DNA from: Phycisphaerales bacterium UBA3190
GTDB taxonomy: Bacteria; Planctomycetota; Phycisphaerae; Phycisphaerales; UBA1924
Length of the DNA stretch: 64,000 bases
Direction: 5' to 3'
NCBI GenBank assembly: GCA_002364005.1
Contig: DEXG01000005.1
Coordinates: forward strand, 1 to 64,000
Part shown: one piece after another, positions 53,455-62,937 of the stretch
How the letters are laid out: every line of letters begins with the position of its first letter
How positions within the stretch are numbered: the stretch's first letter is position 1
Translations under genes and position numbers: made by a program
Notes under the pieces: generated by a model
Seen by the model: the letters and a program-made list of their open reading frames with translations, nothing else
The model's database searches: none
What the model was told of the DNA's origin: nothing

Positions 53455-54219
53455 TTAATCTTCGACCGGGATCTCGCGGTAGTGCGCGCCCTGCTGCGGT
53501 GCAGCGGGCTGCTGGGCGGTCGGCTGCTGCGGTTCTGGATCTGGGGTCCGAACCGGTTCGGGTTCGCTCATGATCTCGGCTTCACCCTCGCTTGGCTCAT
53601 ACCCCTCGTCGGAGTACGCCTCCGTGTCCGCCTCATCGACACCCGAATCACGCTGCTCGAGAACATCTTCGGGGAGCGGCACATACAGCGGGGGGATCCC
53701 GATGGTGCCCGGTGCCCAGTGCTGCACGCGGTTGAGTTTCCAGGCACGCACGCCACCGTTGAGCCAGATGGTCACATTGCCCGTGAAGGATTCGCCGTCG
53801 AAGCTCCGCGCCGGGTAGAGCACATCGACCTTGGCGTCCGAGGCCCTGATCCAGATGCGACCGATGTGGTAGACGGGGATGGAGTCGTCCATGCCCTCAT
53901 ACGGCAGCACCACCCCGTCGGGCAGGTTCTGCACGATCTTCTGAGCTGATTCGAGCGTCGTCCCAACGGGGAGATTCACGCTGTAGTGCCCCTGGGCGTC
54001 CCGCATCGGGTAGCGCTGGATCACTTCGTCGAGGGCCACTCGCGTCACGCGGATCGCCTGACTGTGGTTGGCGCTCTTGAACGCCGGGGCGCTCTCGGGT
54101 TCCGGGACATTGGTATAACTGATGCACCCCGAGAGCATCAGGGTGCCCAAGATCCCCGCGGCGATGGGGGCGATTCGTGTGCGTGTGATCCAAGAACTTG
54201 TGCGCTTCTGGGGTGCCAT
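53455..54219 (-). CDS. Predicted lipoprotein with acidic Pro-rich tail
   Basis: A 254-residue protein with lipobox MLSGC after a hydrophobic segment (IAPIAAGILGTLMLSGC). The mature part begins with an unusual beta-rich domain (HYSVNLPVGTTLESAQKIVQ, IWIRASDAKVDVLYPARSFD, VTIWLNGGVRAWKLNRVQHW) and ends in an acidic, then Pro/Gln-rich tail. No family recognised. Encoded just upstream of pyrB on the same strand. Confidence 0.75.
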   Translation of the reverse strand: MAPQKRTSSWITRTRIAPIAAGILGTLMLSGCISYTNVPEPESAPAFKSANHSQAIRVTRVALDEVIQRYPMRDAQGHYSVNLPVGTTLESAQKIVQNLPDGVVLPYEGMDDSIPVYHIGRIWIRASDAKVDVLYPARSFDGESFTGNVTIWLNGGVRAWKLNRVQHWAPGTIGIPPLYVPLPEDVLEQRDSGVDEADTEAYSDEGYEPSEGEAEIMSEPEPVRTPDPEPQQPTAQQPAAPQQGAHYREIPVED

Positions 54220-54320
54220 GGCTGCTCCGCTGCGTCTGATGATGGTCGTCCACGAACATCATAGTGCCCACCCCCGCCCGGTGCGGCGCGTTTCCTGCGC
54301 CAGACCGATAGGATCCAACG

Positions 54321-54992
54321 ATGCCCGATCACCCCCCCATGACAAGCCGACAGACCACGCCACCGAGTGATCCGCCCGAATCAACCAGGAAGCGGTACAT
54401 CCTCGGCATCACGGGGGCCTCGGGGGCTGTCTACGCCACCCGGCTCCTCGACCAGCTCCTGACCAAGGGCCACGAGGTCCACCTGGTCGTCAGCGACTAC
54501 GGCAAGCGCCTGCTGGCCGACGAAATGGGCATCACCCGCGTGGGGCTGGAATCCATGGCCCCGCACTTGGCGGGCGACCCGCATGCCCAGGTCTACGCCA
54601 GCCGCCTGATCCTGCACCCCAACAAGGATGTCGGTGCGTCGATCGCCAGCGGCAGCTTCCTCCACGACGGCATGGTCATCCTCCCCTGCTCATCGACCTC
54701 GCTTGGCGCCATCGCCAACGGCTCGGGCTCGAACCTGCTCTCCCGCGCCGCCGCCGTCACGCTCAAGGAACGCCACCCGCTGATCATCTGCCACCGCGAG
54801 TCGCCGCTGAACCTCATCGACATCGAGAACATGCGCACCCTCACCCTCGCCGGCGCGATCATCGCCCCGTGCAACCCGGGGCTCTACCTGCTGCCGCAGA
54901 GCGTGGACGACCTCGTCGATTTCATCGTCGGCAAGGCCCTGGACCTGCTGCACATCGAGCACGATCTCAAGACGCGTTGGGGCGAGGACTGA
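54321..54992 (+). CDS. ubiX: Flavin prenyltransferase UbiX
   Basis: A 223-residue protein. After a 25-residue extension the family begins RYILGITGASGAVYATRLLD (FMN-binding). SGSFLHDGMVILPCSSTSLG, SGSNLLSRAAAVTLKERHPL and PGLYLLPQSVDDLVDFIVGK are further UbiX motifs. It prenylates FMN to supply the cofactor of UbiD-type decarboxylases; no ubiD is nearby. A 60-base fragment of its 3' end, 83 percent identical, is at 57190-57249. Confidence 0.96.
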   Translation: MPDHPPMTSRQTTPPSDPPESTRKRYILGITGASGAVYATRLLDQLLTKGHEVHLVVSDYGKRLLADEMGITRVGLESMAPHLAGDPHAQVYASRLILHPNKDVGASIASGSFLHDGMVILPCSSTSLGAIANGSGSNLLSRAAAVTLKERHPLIICHRESPLNLIDIENMRTLTLAGAIIAPCNPGLYLLPQSVDDLVDFIVGKALDLLHIEHDLKTRWGED

Positions 54993-54999
54993 TCGCCCA

Positions 55000-55563
55000 T
55001 CACCCGATCGGCGCCATCGTCACCGTCACCGCCATACGCTCCCGACCCTGCGTATCCCCATTGCGGTGTGCCTCATCGCCCCGCGTCATGAGCCGGTCCA
55101 TCTGTTCTTCCAGCCGCTTCAGCTCCTGAAGATCTTCTTTCGAGAGCCAGGCGACTGACCGCACGGCCCGAGGACGAAAGTTGCCCTCCGAATGCTGCTT
55201 CCATCCCTGCTCGTACTCGCGCTCGGCCTTGCGGAGCATTAGCCGCACGCCGCGGATGATCTCGCCGATGTAGGCGGCGCTCCGCTTGCCCCGCTTGAGC
55301 TCGACATGGCGATAGCGGAGCCCGTAGAGCCGTTCCGGGCGCGCACCCGATTCCCGGCGACCACGGTCTTCCACGATCTTGAGCTTGAGCAGCTTCCCGA
55401 GGTGGTAGTGTGCTGATTCGGCGCTCATGCCGACCATCTCCGCGACCTCGCGTGCGGTGAGCGAACCGTACATGGAAAGCATCGCCTCGAAGACGCTCCG
55501 CGTCTCGATCGCATTGAACAGACGCAACTGACGCACCGTGCTGATCTCAAGGGTTTCGGGCAT
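55000..55563 (-). CDS. ArsR-like winged-helix transcriptional regulator
   Basis: A 187-residue protein. Residues of about 15-75 form an ArsR/HTH_20-type winged helix (LFNAIETRSVFEAMLSMYG, LTAREVAEMVGMSAESAHYH LGKLLKLKIVE). No metal-binding Cys pattern is obvious, so ligand sensing is unclear. The C-terminal half is helical and charged. It is divergent from the hydrolase-like gene at 55673 across an AT-rich gap and probably controls it. Confidence 0.85.
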   Translation of the reverse strand: MPETLEISTVRQLRLFNAIETRSVFEAMLSMYGSLTAREVAEMVGMSAESAHYHLGKLLKLKIVEDRGRRESGARPERLYGLRYRHVELKRGKRSAAYIGEIIRGVRLMLRKAEREYEQGWKQHSEGNFRPRAVRSVAWLSKEDLQELKRLEEQMDRLMTRGDEAHRNGDTQGRERMAVTVTMAPIG

Positions 55564-55672
55564 ACCCTACCTTATCGCTTATTATTCAAAATTCTAGCTA
55601 TTTTTTTATTTATCCTGACCACCGCCCGCCATCGGCGCATCTGTGCGAGCAACCAACACAAGGAGAATCACC
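55564..55672. promoter_or_regulatory. AT-rich divergent promoter region
   Basis: Bases 55573-55616 are about four-fifths A/T, very different from the surrounding genome. The divergent regulator and hydrolase-like genes share it. It probably contains both promoters and the operator of the ArsR-like regulator. Confidence 0.65.
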
Positions 55673-56947
55673 ATGCTCACACTGCTCGCTGTCGCCATCA
55701 CTTCAACCCACTTTCCAGTCACAGCCCACGCCCAGCCTGGCTGGGACGAAGTGGAGCAAGTCGTCCAGGAAGAGGTTAACGATGGATTCTCGGGCGCGGT
55801 GCTGCTCGTGCGTGACGGCGAGGTGGTCCTGAACAAGGGCTACGGGCTCGCCGATCGAGAACAGAAGATCCCCAACACACCCGACACGATCTTTGCGCTG
55901 GGCTCTACACCGATCGATTTCACGCATGTCGCGATCCTGCAGCTGCTCCACCATGGCAAGCTGCGTCTCGACGACCCGATCACAGAGTACTTCGATCAGT
56001 TTGAGGGCGACCACGCCACGATCACCGTCAACATGCTCCGGACGGGACAATCCGGGCTCCCCGACTTCCCCGATATCCCGGGTGTGGACGAGGACCCCGA
56101 CCATTCGCCGCTCTCACGCGATGAACTCATCGGACGAGCCGCCAAGGCCGAACTCCGATTCACGCCCGGCACACGCGAGGAGCACTCGCACTTTGCGTGG
56201 GGCGTGCTCGCCGCCATCGTCGAGGTGGTCTCCGGGCAGTCCTACCCGCAATACATCCGCGAACATGTGCTCAGCCCCGCGGACATGACCCGCACCGGAT
56301 TCCACGGCGACCGATTCCCAGACGAGACCGTCGCGATCGGCTACGGCGCACACACCTGGGGCACGATCAACTCGCCCGAGCACTGGGGCGAGACCTCGTG
56401 GCTTGTGATGGGCTCCGGCGGCATGGTGGGCACCACCGGTGATCTCTACAAGTTCACCCAAGCGATCAAAGACGGCACGCTCATCCCCGCTCGCGTGCGC
56501 CATCACTTCCCCCGCGACAGCGTCACGCTCAACGGCAACCGCTACGGGTTTCAGACGGCGTACAACACCGGGATCGACAACCTCTTCTTCATCAACTCCA
56601 ACAGCGCCGACATCATGAAAGGCTACAGCATCGCCGATTTCGCACGAACGCTCGAAGACCTCTGCTTCGACCTGCCGGCACCCAACTTCTCGATCGGGAT
56701 CGCGTTCGGCATCAACGAAAACGACGAGTTGTTTGCCCACGAGGTCCTTCCCGGCACGCCAGCAGATCGGGCCGGGCTTGAGCAAGGCGACCTGCTGCTC
56801 ACCGCCAACGGCGAGCGATTCGACCTCGCGGACCCGCTCGAGACTATCCGCCCCTCGATCGACAAAGGGGTGACCCTGAAGCTGCGCATCCGCAGGGACG
56901 GGAAGCTCATGACCATCACCATCGAGCCCGCGCCGACCGATTCCTGA
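55673..56947 (+). CDS. Secreted beta-lactamase-fold protein with PDZ-like domain, catalytic residues missing
   Basis: A 424-residue secreted protein with signal peptide MLTLLAVAITSTHF...AHA. It has the serine hydrolase fold (GFSGAVLLVRDGEVVLNKGYGL ADRE) but the active site is degraded: SxxK reads S78-TPI81, so the catalytic Lys is Ile, and the YxN motif (usually YSN) reads HSH. A PDZ-like domain ends the protein (GLEQGDLLLTANGERF). ATG at 55673 follows a strong AAGGAG site; the GTG at 55643 is less likely. Confidence 0.88.
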   Translation: MLTLLAVAITSTHFPVTAHAQPGWDEVEQVVQEEVNDGFSGAVLLVRDGEVVLNKGYGLADREQKIPNTPDTIFALGSTPIDFTHVAILQLLHHGKLRLDDPITEYFDQFEGDHATITVNMLRTGQSGLPDFPDIPGVDEDPDHSPLSRDELIGRAAKAELRFTPGTREEHSHFAWGVLAAIVEVVSGQSYPQYIREHVLSPADMTRTGFHGDRFPDETVAIGYGAHTWGTINSPEHWGETSWLVMGSGGMVGTTGDLYKFTQAIKDGTLIPARVRHHFPRDSVTLNGNRYGFQTAYNTGIDNLFFINSNSADIMKGYSIADFARTLEDLCFDLPAPNFSIGIAFGINENDELFAHEVLPGTPADRAGLEQGDLLLTANGERFDLADPLETIRPSIDKGVTLKLRIRRDGKLMTITIEPAPTDS

Positions 56948-57009
56948 CCGCTCAAACTCCCCATCATTCCAATGGCAGGCAGCCCTCCGCCCACAGTAGG
57001 GCCGCCCAA

Positions 57010-57158
57010 ACCAGCCGCGAATGGAAATGAGCGGCCAAGCCGCGTCCACAAACACCGCGCTGCCGATTCACACACCACCACCCAGATTCGCTGCTCAACC
57101 CCCACGGCTACCTCTAGCCGTGCGCAACCGAGGCCGCTCATTCCCATTCGCGGCTAGT
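57010..57158. repeat. Repeat family A, copy 1 (MITE-like inverted repeat)
   Basis: Terminal inverted repeats 57013-57036 and 57132-57155 match at 23 of 24 positions (AGCCGCGAATGG and AATGAGCGGCC halves). The 149-base element matches 63418-63565 in its ends and in internal blocks such as TCACACACCACCACCCA and GCGCAACCGAGGCCGCTC. It encodes nothing. It lies 63 bases after the preceding hydrolase-like gene. Confidence 0.88.
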
Positions 57159-57189
57159 CAAGATTGCTTCTCCCGACGCCGAAGAAGCC

Positions 57190-57249
57190 AAGGCCCTGGA
57201 CCTGTTGGGTATCGAGCACGATTTCAAGACGCGATGGGGTGAGGGCTAG
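57190..57249 (+). pseudogene. 3'-end remnant of ubiX
   Basis: The last 20 codons of ubiX recur here as KALDLLGIEHDFKTRWGEG and stop, in frame and 83 percent identical to 54933-54992 (50 of 60 bases). No upstream part of ubiX is present; the fragment begins about 30 bases after repeat A copy 1. Stop is TAG instead of TGA. The Fic gene ends on the other strand at 57246. Confidence 0.82.
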
Positions 57250-58457
57250 TCCTCGTCAGCGACCTGGTGGATCTCGGGCGCAAAGTAGTACACCTCGGCC
57301 CCACGCTGCACACCCTTAGCCAGGACGCCCCGTTCAACCAATAGGTCTACATAGTTTCGCGCAGTCTGCTTGGTCCCACCGATCCGCTCATGAATCATGT
57401 TGACCGTGACAACCGACTGTTCAAACAGGTAATCAATCTGGTTGTAAAATGCTATACCCAGATTTTTGTCCTGAAACCGGTCGATAAAGGCTTGCCGCAA
57501 TGCGAGCAATCGCTTGATCCGATCGATCGTACCCTGGCCCTCTGAGATCACAACATCTAAGAAATAGTTGATCCACGCAGCCCAGTCGCCGTGCGTTGAA
57601 ACGCGCAGGAGCAAGTCGTAATACTGCTGCTTGTGCTGGTTTATGTATCCACTCGGGTAGATCAATGGCTTTGACAGGATTGTCCCATCACACAACGACA
57701 GCGTGATGAGCATGCGCCCTAATCGACCGTTGCCGTCAGCGAACGGATGGATTGTTTCAAACTGATAGTGTGCCAGCGCCGCCGCGATCAGTACTGGCAT
57801 CCCCGCCGGTGGCTCGCGCATAAACTTGACAAGATCACGCATGAGCGCCGGCACCTCGCCCGCTGGCGGCGGCACGAATCGCGCTTCAGCAAACGAATCA
57901 CCATCGTCGCCAATCATGACCTGATTAGGCCGATACTGCCCCGGGAACTTGCGCTCGCCGCCCTCAACCCCATCAAGCAACGCTTCATGCAACGCACGGA
58001 TCCGCATTTCGCTCAGAGGCCCCTCCTGCCCAACTGCTCGATCGATCGCGGTTATGTAGTTGCGCACTTCAAGCGGCTCACTCCGCTCTAACCTGAGCAG
58101 ATTGGCCACCTCGATCTCCGAAGCGCTCGCAATCGTGTTTTCAATCTTCGACGACAGCCGGGCTTCACGCAAACGCAGAGGACGATACAGCACCCACGGG
58201 CTGATATTCAATCGACCCGGGTGGTCCTGAAAACTGCCATCAAGCCGCCCAAGCAACGCCACCGCTTGCTCGTGCTTGGCCATAAACGACGCAAGAACTG
58301 GCATGAGATCATCAAGCGAAGGCAGAGGGTTGGGTATGAACGCCCACCCCTGTTCGGCCTGCGTCTCTGGGATACCCCCGACAAACCGAAGCCGATCAAA
58401 GCTCGCTCGAACCAGGCGACCCATTGGGTTATCGGGCTGGAACATCTCTGGACGCAT
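57246..58457 (-). CDS. Fic-domain protein (probable AMPylator) with C-terminal winged helix
   Basis: About 403 residues from ATG at 58457 (another start at 58493 is possible). The N-terminal inhibitory helix motif SSKIEN lies at about 102-107; the Fic signature HPFADGNGRLGRML at 237-250 with catalytic His. The last 70 residues look like a winged helix-turn-helix (VVTVNMIHERIGGTKQTARN YVDLLVERGVLAKG). Such Fic proteins transfer AMP to target hydroxyls and are held inactive by the inhibitory helix. The palindrome just upstream is a likely binding site of its own DNA-binding domain. Confidence 0.93.
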   Translation of the reverse strand: MRPEMFQPDNPMGRLVRASFDRLRFVGGIPETQAEQGWAFIPNPLPSLDDLMPVLASFMAKHEQAVALLGRLDGSFQDHPGRLNISPWVLYRPLRLREARLSSKIENTIASASEIEVANLLRLERSEPLEVRNYITAIDRAVGQEGPLSEMRIRALHEALLDGVEGGERKFPGQYRPNQVMIGDDGDSFAEARFVPPPAGEVPALMRDLVKFMREPPAGMPVLIAAALAHYQFETIHPFADGNGRLGRMLITLSLCDGTILSKPLIYPSGYINQHKQQYYDLLLRVSTHGDWAAWINYFLDVVISEGQGTIDRIKRLLALRQAFIDRFQDKNLGIAFYNQIDYLFEQSVVTVNMIHERIGGTKQTARNYVDLLVERGVLAKGVQRGAEVYYFAPEIHQVADED

Positions 58458-58482
58458 AACCAAAGCATATGGGCTCAAAACT

Positions 58483-58520
58483 GCACTAACCAAAATTATC
58501 GCGATTATTTTGGTTAGTGC
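58483..58520. promoter_or_regulatory. Perfect 14-bp inverted repeat upstream of the Fic gene
   Basis: GCACTAACCAAAAT is followed after ten bases by its exact inverse (58507-58520). The centre TATCGCGATT is itself nearly symmetric. It lies 26 bases upstream of the ATG at 58457, where an operator would overlap the promoter. Confidence 0.85.
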
Positions 58521-58554
58521 ACACTACAGCCAAACTGCTTTGGTCGCCCTAGTC

Positions 58555-61500
58555 CTACCCCTTCGCATACTGCTTCCGCCGCGGATCTTCCTTGTTCAGC
58601 TCCACACTCACCCCCCCGGCAAGCCGGACCGAGTCCTCGCCGAGCTCGTGACTGAGCTGCTTGACCAGCTCGGGGCGGAGCGTGACCTTTCCGGCACCCT
58701 TGGCATCGACGATGACCCATGAATCGGGCGTCTCGACGATCATCTCCACCGGGCGGGGGGACTTGCCCAAGGACAGGTCATTGGGATCGACCGGGGCGCG
58801 GAGAATCGCCTTGGCCGCGTCCAGCCGCTCGATCGCCGTCCCGTTGAGCTTGCTTGGGCGGACCATGACCTGCACCGTGCCCTGTTCGAGGGGGTGACCA
58901 TCGACCGGCACCAGGCGATCGACGATGATCTGGGCGTCGCCGCGGGAGTGGTCCAATCGGCCCATGAAGAACTTGGGCTGGTCGTCTTCGAGCAGGTGCC
59001 CGAACTGCTGGTAGACATTGGCGAACATCACCGCGTCGGCGGTGCCCGTCGCGTCCTCGATCGTCAGGATGCCCATCTTCTGCCCGGCGCTGCGTCCGTT
59101 GCGCACGACGATCAGCCGGCAGCTCTGCACCATCGCCGCGACGATCACCCGCTTGTCCTGGGCCAGCTTCTTCAGGTCGCCCACCCGGTTGTGGGTGAAG
59201 GCACGCACCCAGTGGTTCCACTCCTCCATCGGGTGGCTCGAGACATAGAAACCCAGCGTTTCCTTCTCCTGCTTAAGCGTCTCGGCCTCGCTCCACGGCT
59301 CGACCTTGGCCAGCGCCGCCTCGGGCTGCTCAGCCGCGGCGGACTCGTCACCACCAAAGCCGAACAACGCCCCCTGGCCCGCCGCCCGGTCGGCGGCCAC
59401 GGTCTGCCCGGCGCTGACCGCCTGATCGATCGACGCGGCCAACGCCGCTCGCTCGTCACGCGAATAGATATGATCGAACGCGCCCGCCTTGATCAGCGCG
59501 TCGATCGTCGCCTTGTTCACGCTGCTGCTGGGCACCCGCTCGCAGAAATCGAACAGACTGGAGAAGGTCTTCCGCTTGGGATCTTCCGGGTCTGGCCCGA
59601 TGTCCCGTTCGTTGACGATCGCCTCGATCGCCTTGCTGCCCGCGCCCTTGATCGCCTTGAGCCCGAACATGATCTGACCGGCGCTGGGCGTGCGTTCTTC
59701 GTCGTCCTCATAGACCACACCGAAGTCGGGGAAGGACTTATTGACATCGGGTGCGAGCACCTCGACGCCCGTTCGGAGTTCTTCGCCCGACTTGGGATCG
59801 ATGAACTTGAGGCGCTTGCAGTCCTCGAGGTAGGGGATCCAATCGCTGACCTTCTGGGCCTGGCTCTCGAAGCTCAGGAAGGCCGCCATGTATTGGCTTG
59901 GGAAGTAGGTCTTCAAGTAGGCCGTCTGATACGCGACGATCGCGTAGCCCGTGGAGTGCGACTTGTTGAAGCCGTAGCCCGCGAACTTGAGGATCAGCTC
60001 GAAGAGTTCTTCGGCCTTCTTCGCTTCGAGCCCCTGCGAGACCGCGCCCTCGACGAACTTGGGTCGCTCGGCGTTGATGATCTTCTCTTTCTTCTTGCTG
60101 ATCGCCTTAATCAGCGAGTACGCGCTGCGCAGCGGGATGCCGCCCAGCTCGTGGACGATCTGCATCACCTGTTCCTGGTAGACCATCACGCCGTAGGTCT
60201 CAGCGGTGAACTTATCGACGATGGGGTGCACCTTGGGCACCTGCTCCTCGCCGTGCTTGCGCCGGTTGTAGTCCGGGATCAGGTCCATCGGACCGGGCCT
60301 GAAGAGCGCGTTGGCCGCGATCAGGTCTTCGAGCCGGTCGGGCTTCATCGCGTTGAGCAGCTTGCGCATGCCGCCGGATTCAAACTGGAACACACCCGTC
60401 GTGTCCCCGCGCTGGAACATCGAGAACACATTCTGGTCGGTGTACTTGAGTCGATCGAGATCCAGCGGGTGGTCGGCCCCCTTCTTCTTCTCTTTGCCCA
60501 CCGCCTGCCAGATCTGGTCTTCACTGAAACACGACCGGATGATCGAGATGGCCCGCTCGATGACGCTCAGGGTCCGAAGACCCAGGAAGTCCATCTTCAG
60601 CAGCCCCATCATCTCGCAGGTCGGGCCGTCCCATTGCGTGATGACTTCGTTCTCGCCGGCGCCCGAGGCCTTGTATAGCGGCACCACCTCGTGCAGCGGG
60701 CGGGTCGCCACAATCACACCCGCGGCATGCACGCTCGAGTGACGCGCCTGGCCCTCGAAGGTTCGGCCCGTATCGATCACCCGCCGGACCAGCTCGTCGC
60801 GGTCGTACCAATCCTTGAGGTCCGGCTCCTGCTCGAGCGCCTTGTCGAGCGTCATCTTCAGCTCTTCGGGCACCAGCTTGGCCAGCTTGTCCGCGTCGGA
60901 CAGGGGCATCTCCAGCACGCGGGCCACATCTCGGATCGCCGCGCGGGCCTTGAGCGTCCCGAAGGTGATGATCTGCGCCACATGCCCGTACTTCTCGCGC
61001 ACATAGTTGATGACATCGCCGCGCCCGTCCTGGCACAGGTCGATATCGATATCGGGGTACTCCGTTCGGTCCGGGTCGGTGAATCGCTCGAACAGCAGCC
61101 CGTAGTGCACCGGGCACGCGTTGGACAGGCCCAGCACGAACCCCGTCATCGTTCCCACGCCCGAACCACGAGCCAGCGACGGGATCCCCCGCTGACGCCC
61201 CCAGTTCACGAAGTCCCACACGATCAGGAAGTAGGCCGAGATCAGCTTGTCGGCCAGGATCTTCAGCTCGCGGTTCAGCCGCGCCCACTTGTCGAACCCG
61301 TCCGGATCGGCCGCCTTCTCGCGTGCTTCAGCGGTTCCTTCGACACCCTCGATGTGCTCATGCAGATGCTCCATGATGTCCGGGCCATAGCGCCAGACCA
61401 TCCCCGCTTCACACAGCATCCGCAGCGTCTTGTCGCACTCCTCCTTGAGCGACGCCTGGTCCAGGTCCGGGTCGTTCGCCGGATCGAGCTCAAAGTTGGT

Positions 61501-62529
61501 ACAGAAGTCCTTGAACCACGCGGTCAGATCGCCCTCGTACTTCTTGGCGTTGTGCTTGGGCAGCTTGCTCTTGGCCGGGGCCTTGACGATCACCACCGGC
61601 GCGTGGTTGGCGCCGATGGGCAGCTCGACATCGCAGCGATCCGCGATCGCCACCGTGTTGGCCATCGCCTCCCGGCCGGCCTCGCCGAACTCCTCGTTGT
61701 TGTACTCGTCGCTGTGGAACAGCTGCTCCATCTCCTCGGGCGACTTCACATACAGCTCGGTCGGGTAGTGCATCCGGTCCGGATCGTTCTTCACCTTCCC
61801 CGTCGAGATACAGATGAGCGTGTCGTGCGCGTCGTAGTCTTCCTCAAGCAGGAAGTGGCTGTCGTTGTCGCACACCAGGGGCAGGTCCTGCTCCCTCGCC
61901 AGACGAATCACATGCGGGTTGATCGAGTTCTGCAGCCCGATGTGGTGCTGCAACTCCAGATAAAACCCGGGGCCCTTGTCGGTCCCCTTGAACACCTTGC
62001 GGTACCAGTCGCACACCGCCACCGCGTTGTCCCAGTGCGACTGGTCGCGGGTTTGCTCATACTTCACCATGTGGTGGGCGATCTCCGAGCCAAGGTGCCC
62101 GTTGATGACGATGATGCCCTCGCTGTGCTTTTCGAGGATCTCGCGGTCCATACGCGGCTTGAAGTAGAACCCGTTGAGATACGCCTCGCTGCACAGGTAT
62201 AGCAGGTTCTCCCATCCCTTGAGCGTCTCGGCGAGCATCACCAGGTGGAAACCGCCGTCGGCTACACCGGTGTAGGTGCGGTCGCGCCGATCGCCCGGCG
62301 CGATGTAGGCCTCAACACCCAGGATGGGCTTGATGCCCTTCTTGCGCGCCAGGTTGTAGAACTGCACGGCCGCGTGCATGTTGCCATGGTCGGTGATCGC
62401 CACCGCGTCCATGCCCAGTTCTTTCACCCGATCGACCAGCTTGTCGACCCGGTTCCCGCCGTCGAGGAGGGAGTATTCCGAGTGCAAGTGCAAATGGACA
62501 AATGAGTTGCGCTTTTCTGTTTCGGTCAC
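58555..62529 (-). CDS. dnaE: DNA polymerase III alpha subunit
   Basis: About 1324 residues. The N-terminal PHP domain starts SFVHLHLHSEYSLLDGGNRV and contains AITDHGNMH. The palm has PDIDIDLCQDGRGDVINYV with the two catalytic Asp; fingers and tau-binding C-terminal parts follow, with the OB-fold segment (IVAAMVQSCRLIVVRNGRSA). The replicative polymerase subunit. GTG at 62529 is the likely start because conservation begins soon after and no ATG is in frame before it. At 1324 residues it is longer than E. coli DnaE (1160), mainly through insertions such as residues KAPAKSKLPKHNAKKYEGDL. Confidence 0.97.
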   Translation of the reverse strand: MTETEKRNSFVHLHLHSEYSLLDGGNRVDKLVDRVKELGMDAVAITDHGNMHAAVQFYNLARKKGIKPILGVEAYIAPGDRRDRTYTGVADGGFHLVMLAETLKGWENLLYLCSEAYLNGFYFKPRMDREILEKHSEGIIVINGHLGSEIAHHMVKYEQTRDQSHWDNAVAVCDWYRKVFKGTDKGPGFYLELQHHIGLQNSINPHVIRLAREQDLPLVCDNDSHFLLEEDYDAHDTLICISTGKVKNDPDRMHYPTELYVKSPEEMEQLFHSDEYNNEEFGEAGREAMANTVAIADRCDVELPIGANHAPVVIVKAPAKSKLPKHNAKKYEGDLTAWFKDFCTNFELDPANDPDLDQASLKEECDKTLRMLCEAGMVWRYGPDIMEHLHEHIEGVEGTAEAREKAADPDGFDKWARLNRELKILADKLISAYFLIVWDFVNWGRQRGIPSLARGSGVGTMTGFVLGLSNACPVHYGLLFERFTDPDRTEYPDIDIDLCQDGRGDVINYVREKYGHVAQIITFGTLKARAAIRDVARVLEMPLSDADKLAKLVPEELKMTLDKALEQEPDLKDWYDRDELVRRVIDTGRTFEGQARHSSVHAAGVIVATRPLHEVVPLYKASGAGENEVITQWDGPTCEMMGLLKMDFLGLRTLSVIERAISIIRSCFSEDQIWQAVGKEKKKGADHPLDLDRLKYTDQNVFSMFQRGDTTGVFQFESGGMRKLLNAMKPDRLEDLIAANALFRPGPMDLIPDYNRRKHGEEQVPKVHPIVDKFTAETYGVMVYQEQVMQIVHELGGIPLRSAYSLIKAISKKKEKIINAERPKFVEGAVSQGLEAKKAEELFELILKFAGYGFNKSHSTGYAIVAYQTAYLKTYFPSQYMAAFLSFESQAQKVSDWIPYLEDCKRLKFIDPKSGEELRTGVEVLAPDVNKSFPDFGVVYEDDEERTPSAGQIMFGLKAIKGAGSKAIEAIVNERDIGPDPEDPKRKTFSSLFDFCERVPSSSVNKATIDALIKAGAFDHIYSRDERAALAASIDQAVSAGQTVAADRAAGQGALFGFGGDESAAAEQPEAALAKVEPWSEAETLKQEKETLGFYVSSHPMEEWNHWVRAFTHNRVGDLKKLAQDKRVIVAAMVQSCRLIVVRNGRSAGQKMGILTIEDATGTADAVMFANVYQQFGHLLEDDQPKFFMGRLDHSRGDAQIIVDRLVPVDGHPLEQGTVQVMVRPSKLNGTAIERLDAAKAILRAPVDPNDLSLGKSPRPVEMIVETPDSWVIVDAKGAGKVTLRPELVKQLSHELGEDSVRLAGGVSVELNKEDPRRKQYAKG

Positions 62530-62667
62530 AGCACACCTTGGGCCAGGGGTTCGACAGCGTGATTGCAGCACTGATCCTACCCAAGAATCCGGTGCCTGTG
62601 TCAAGGTGGGAAACGAAAAGACAGCGAACCGTTTCCCTATGATGTCAGTAGGATCAAAGGGTCACCC

Positions 62668-62937
62668 ATGAGCGACAGCAATCCACAATTCAGCTCCGCA
62701 CGCAGCGTCACGATTCAGGGGCCGGGCCTGATCGCCCAGATTCTGGCGATCATCATCTTTTTGGCGATCGTTGCGGTCCTCTTCATCTTCATCGTCCCGC
62801 TCGCGATCGTGCTCCTATTCATCGGGCTAATGGTCTACGCCTGGTTCCGCATCAAGTTCGCCTTCCGACGCGCCCGCGATCCCAACGGTCCACTCGACGG
62901 CCGTCGCAATGTCCGCGTGGTTGAGCGCGATGACTGA
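62668..62937 (+). CDS. Small membrane protein
   Basis: An 89-residue protein with two adjacent hydrophobic segments (LIAQILAIIIFLAIVAVLFI; IVPLAIVLLFIGLMVYAWF) and a basic end. No recognised family. Overlaps the next gene start by eight bases, so the pair is probably translationally coupled. Confidence 0.75.
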   Translation: MSDSNPQFSSARSVTIQGPGLIAQILAIIIFLAIVAVLFIFIVPLAIVLLFIGLMVYAWFRIKFAFRRARDPNGPLDGRRNVRVVERDD

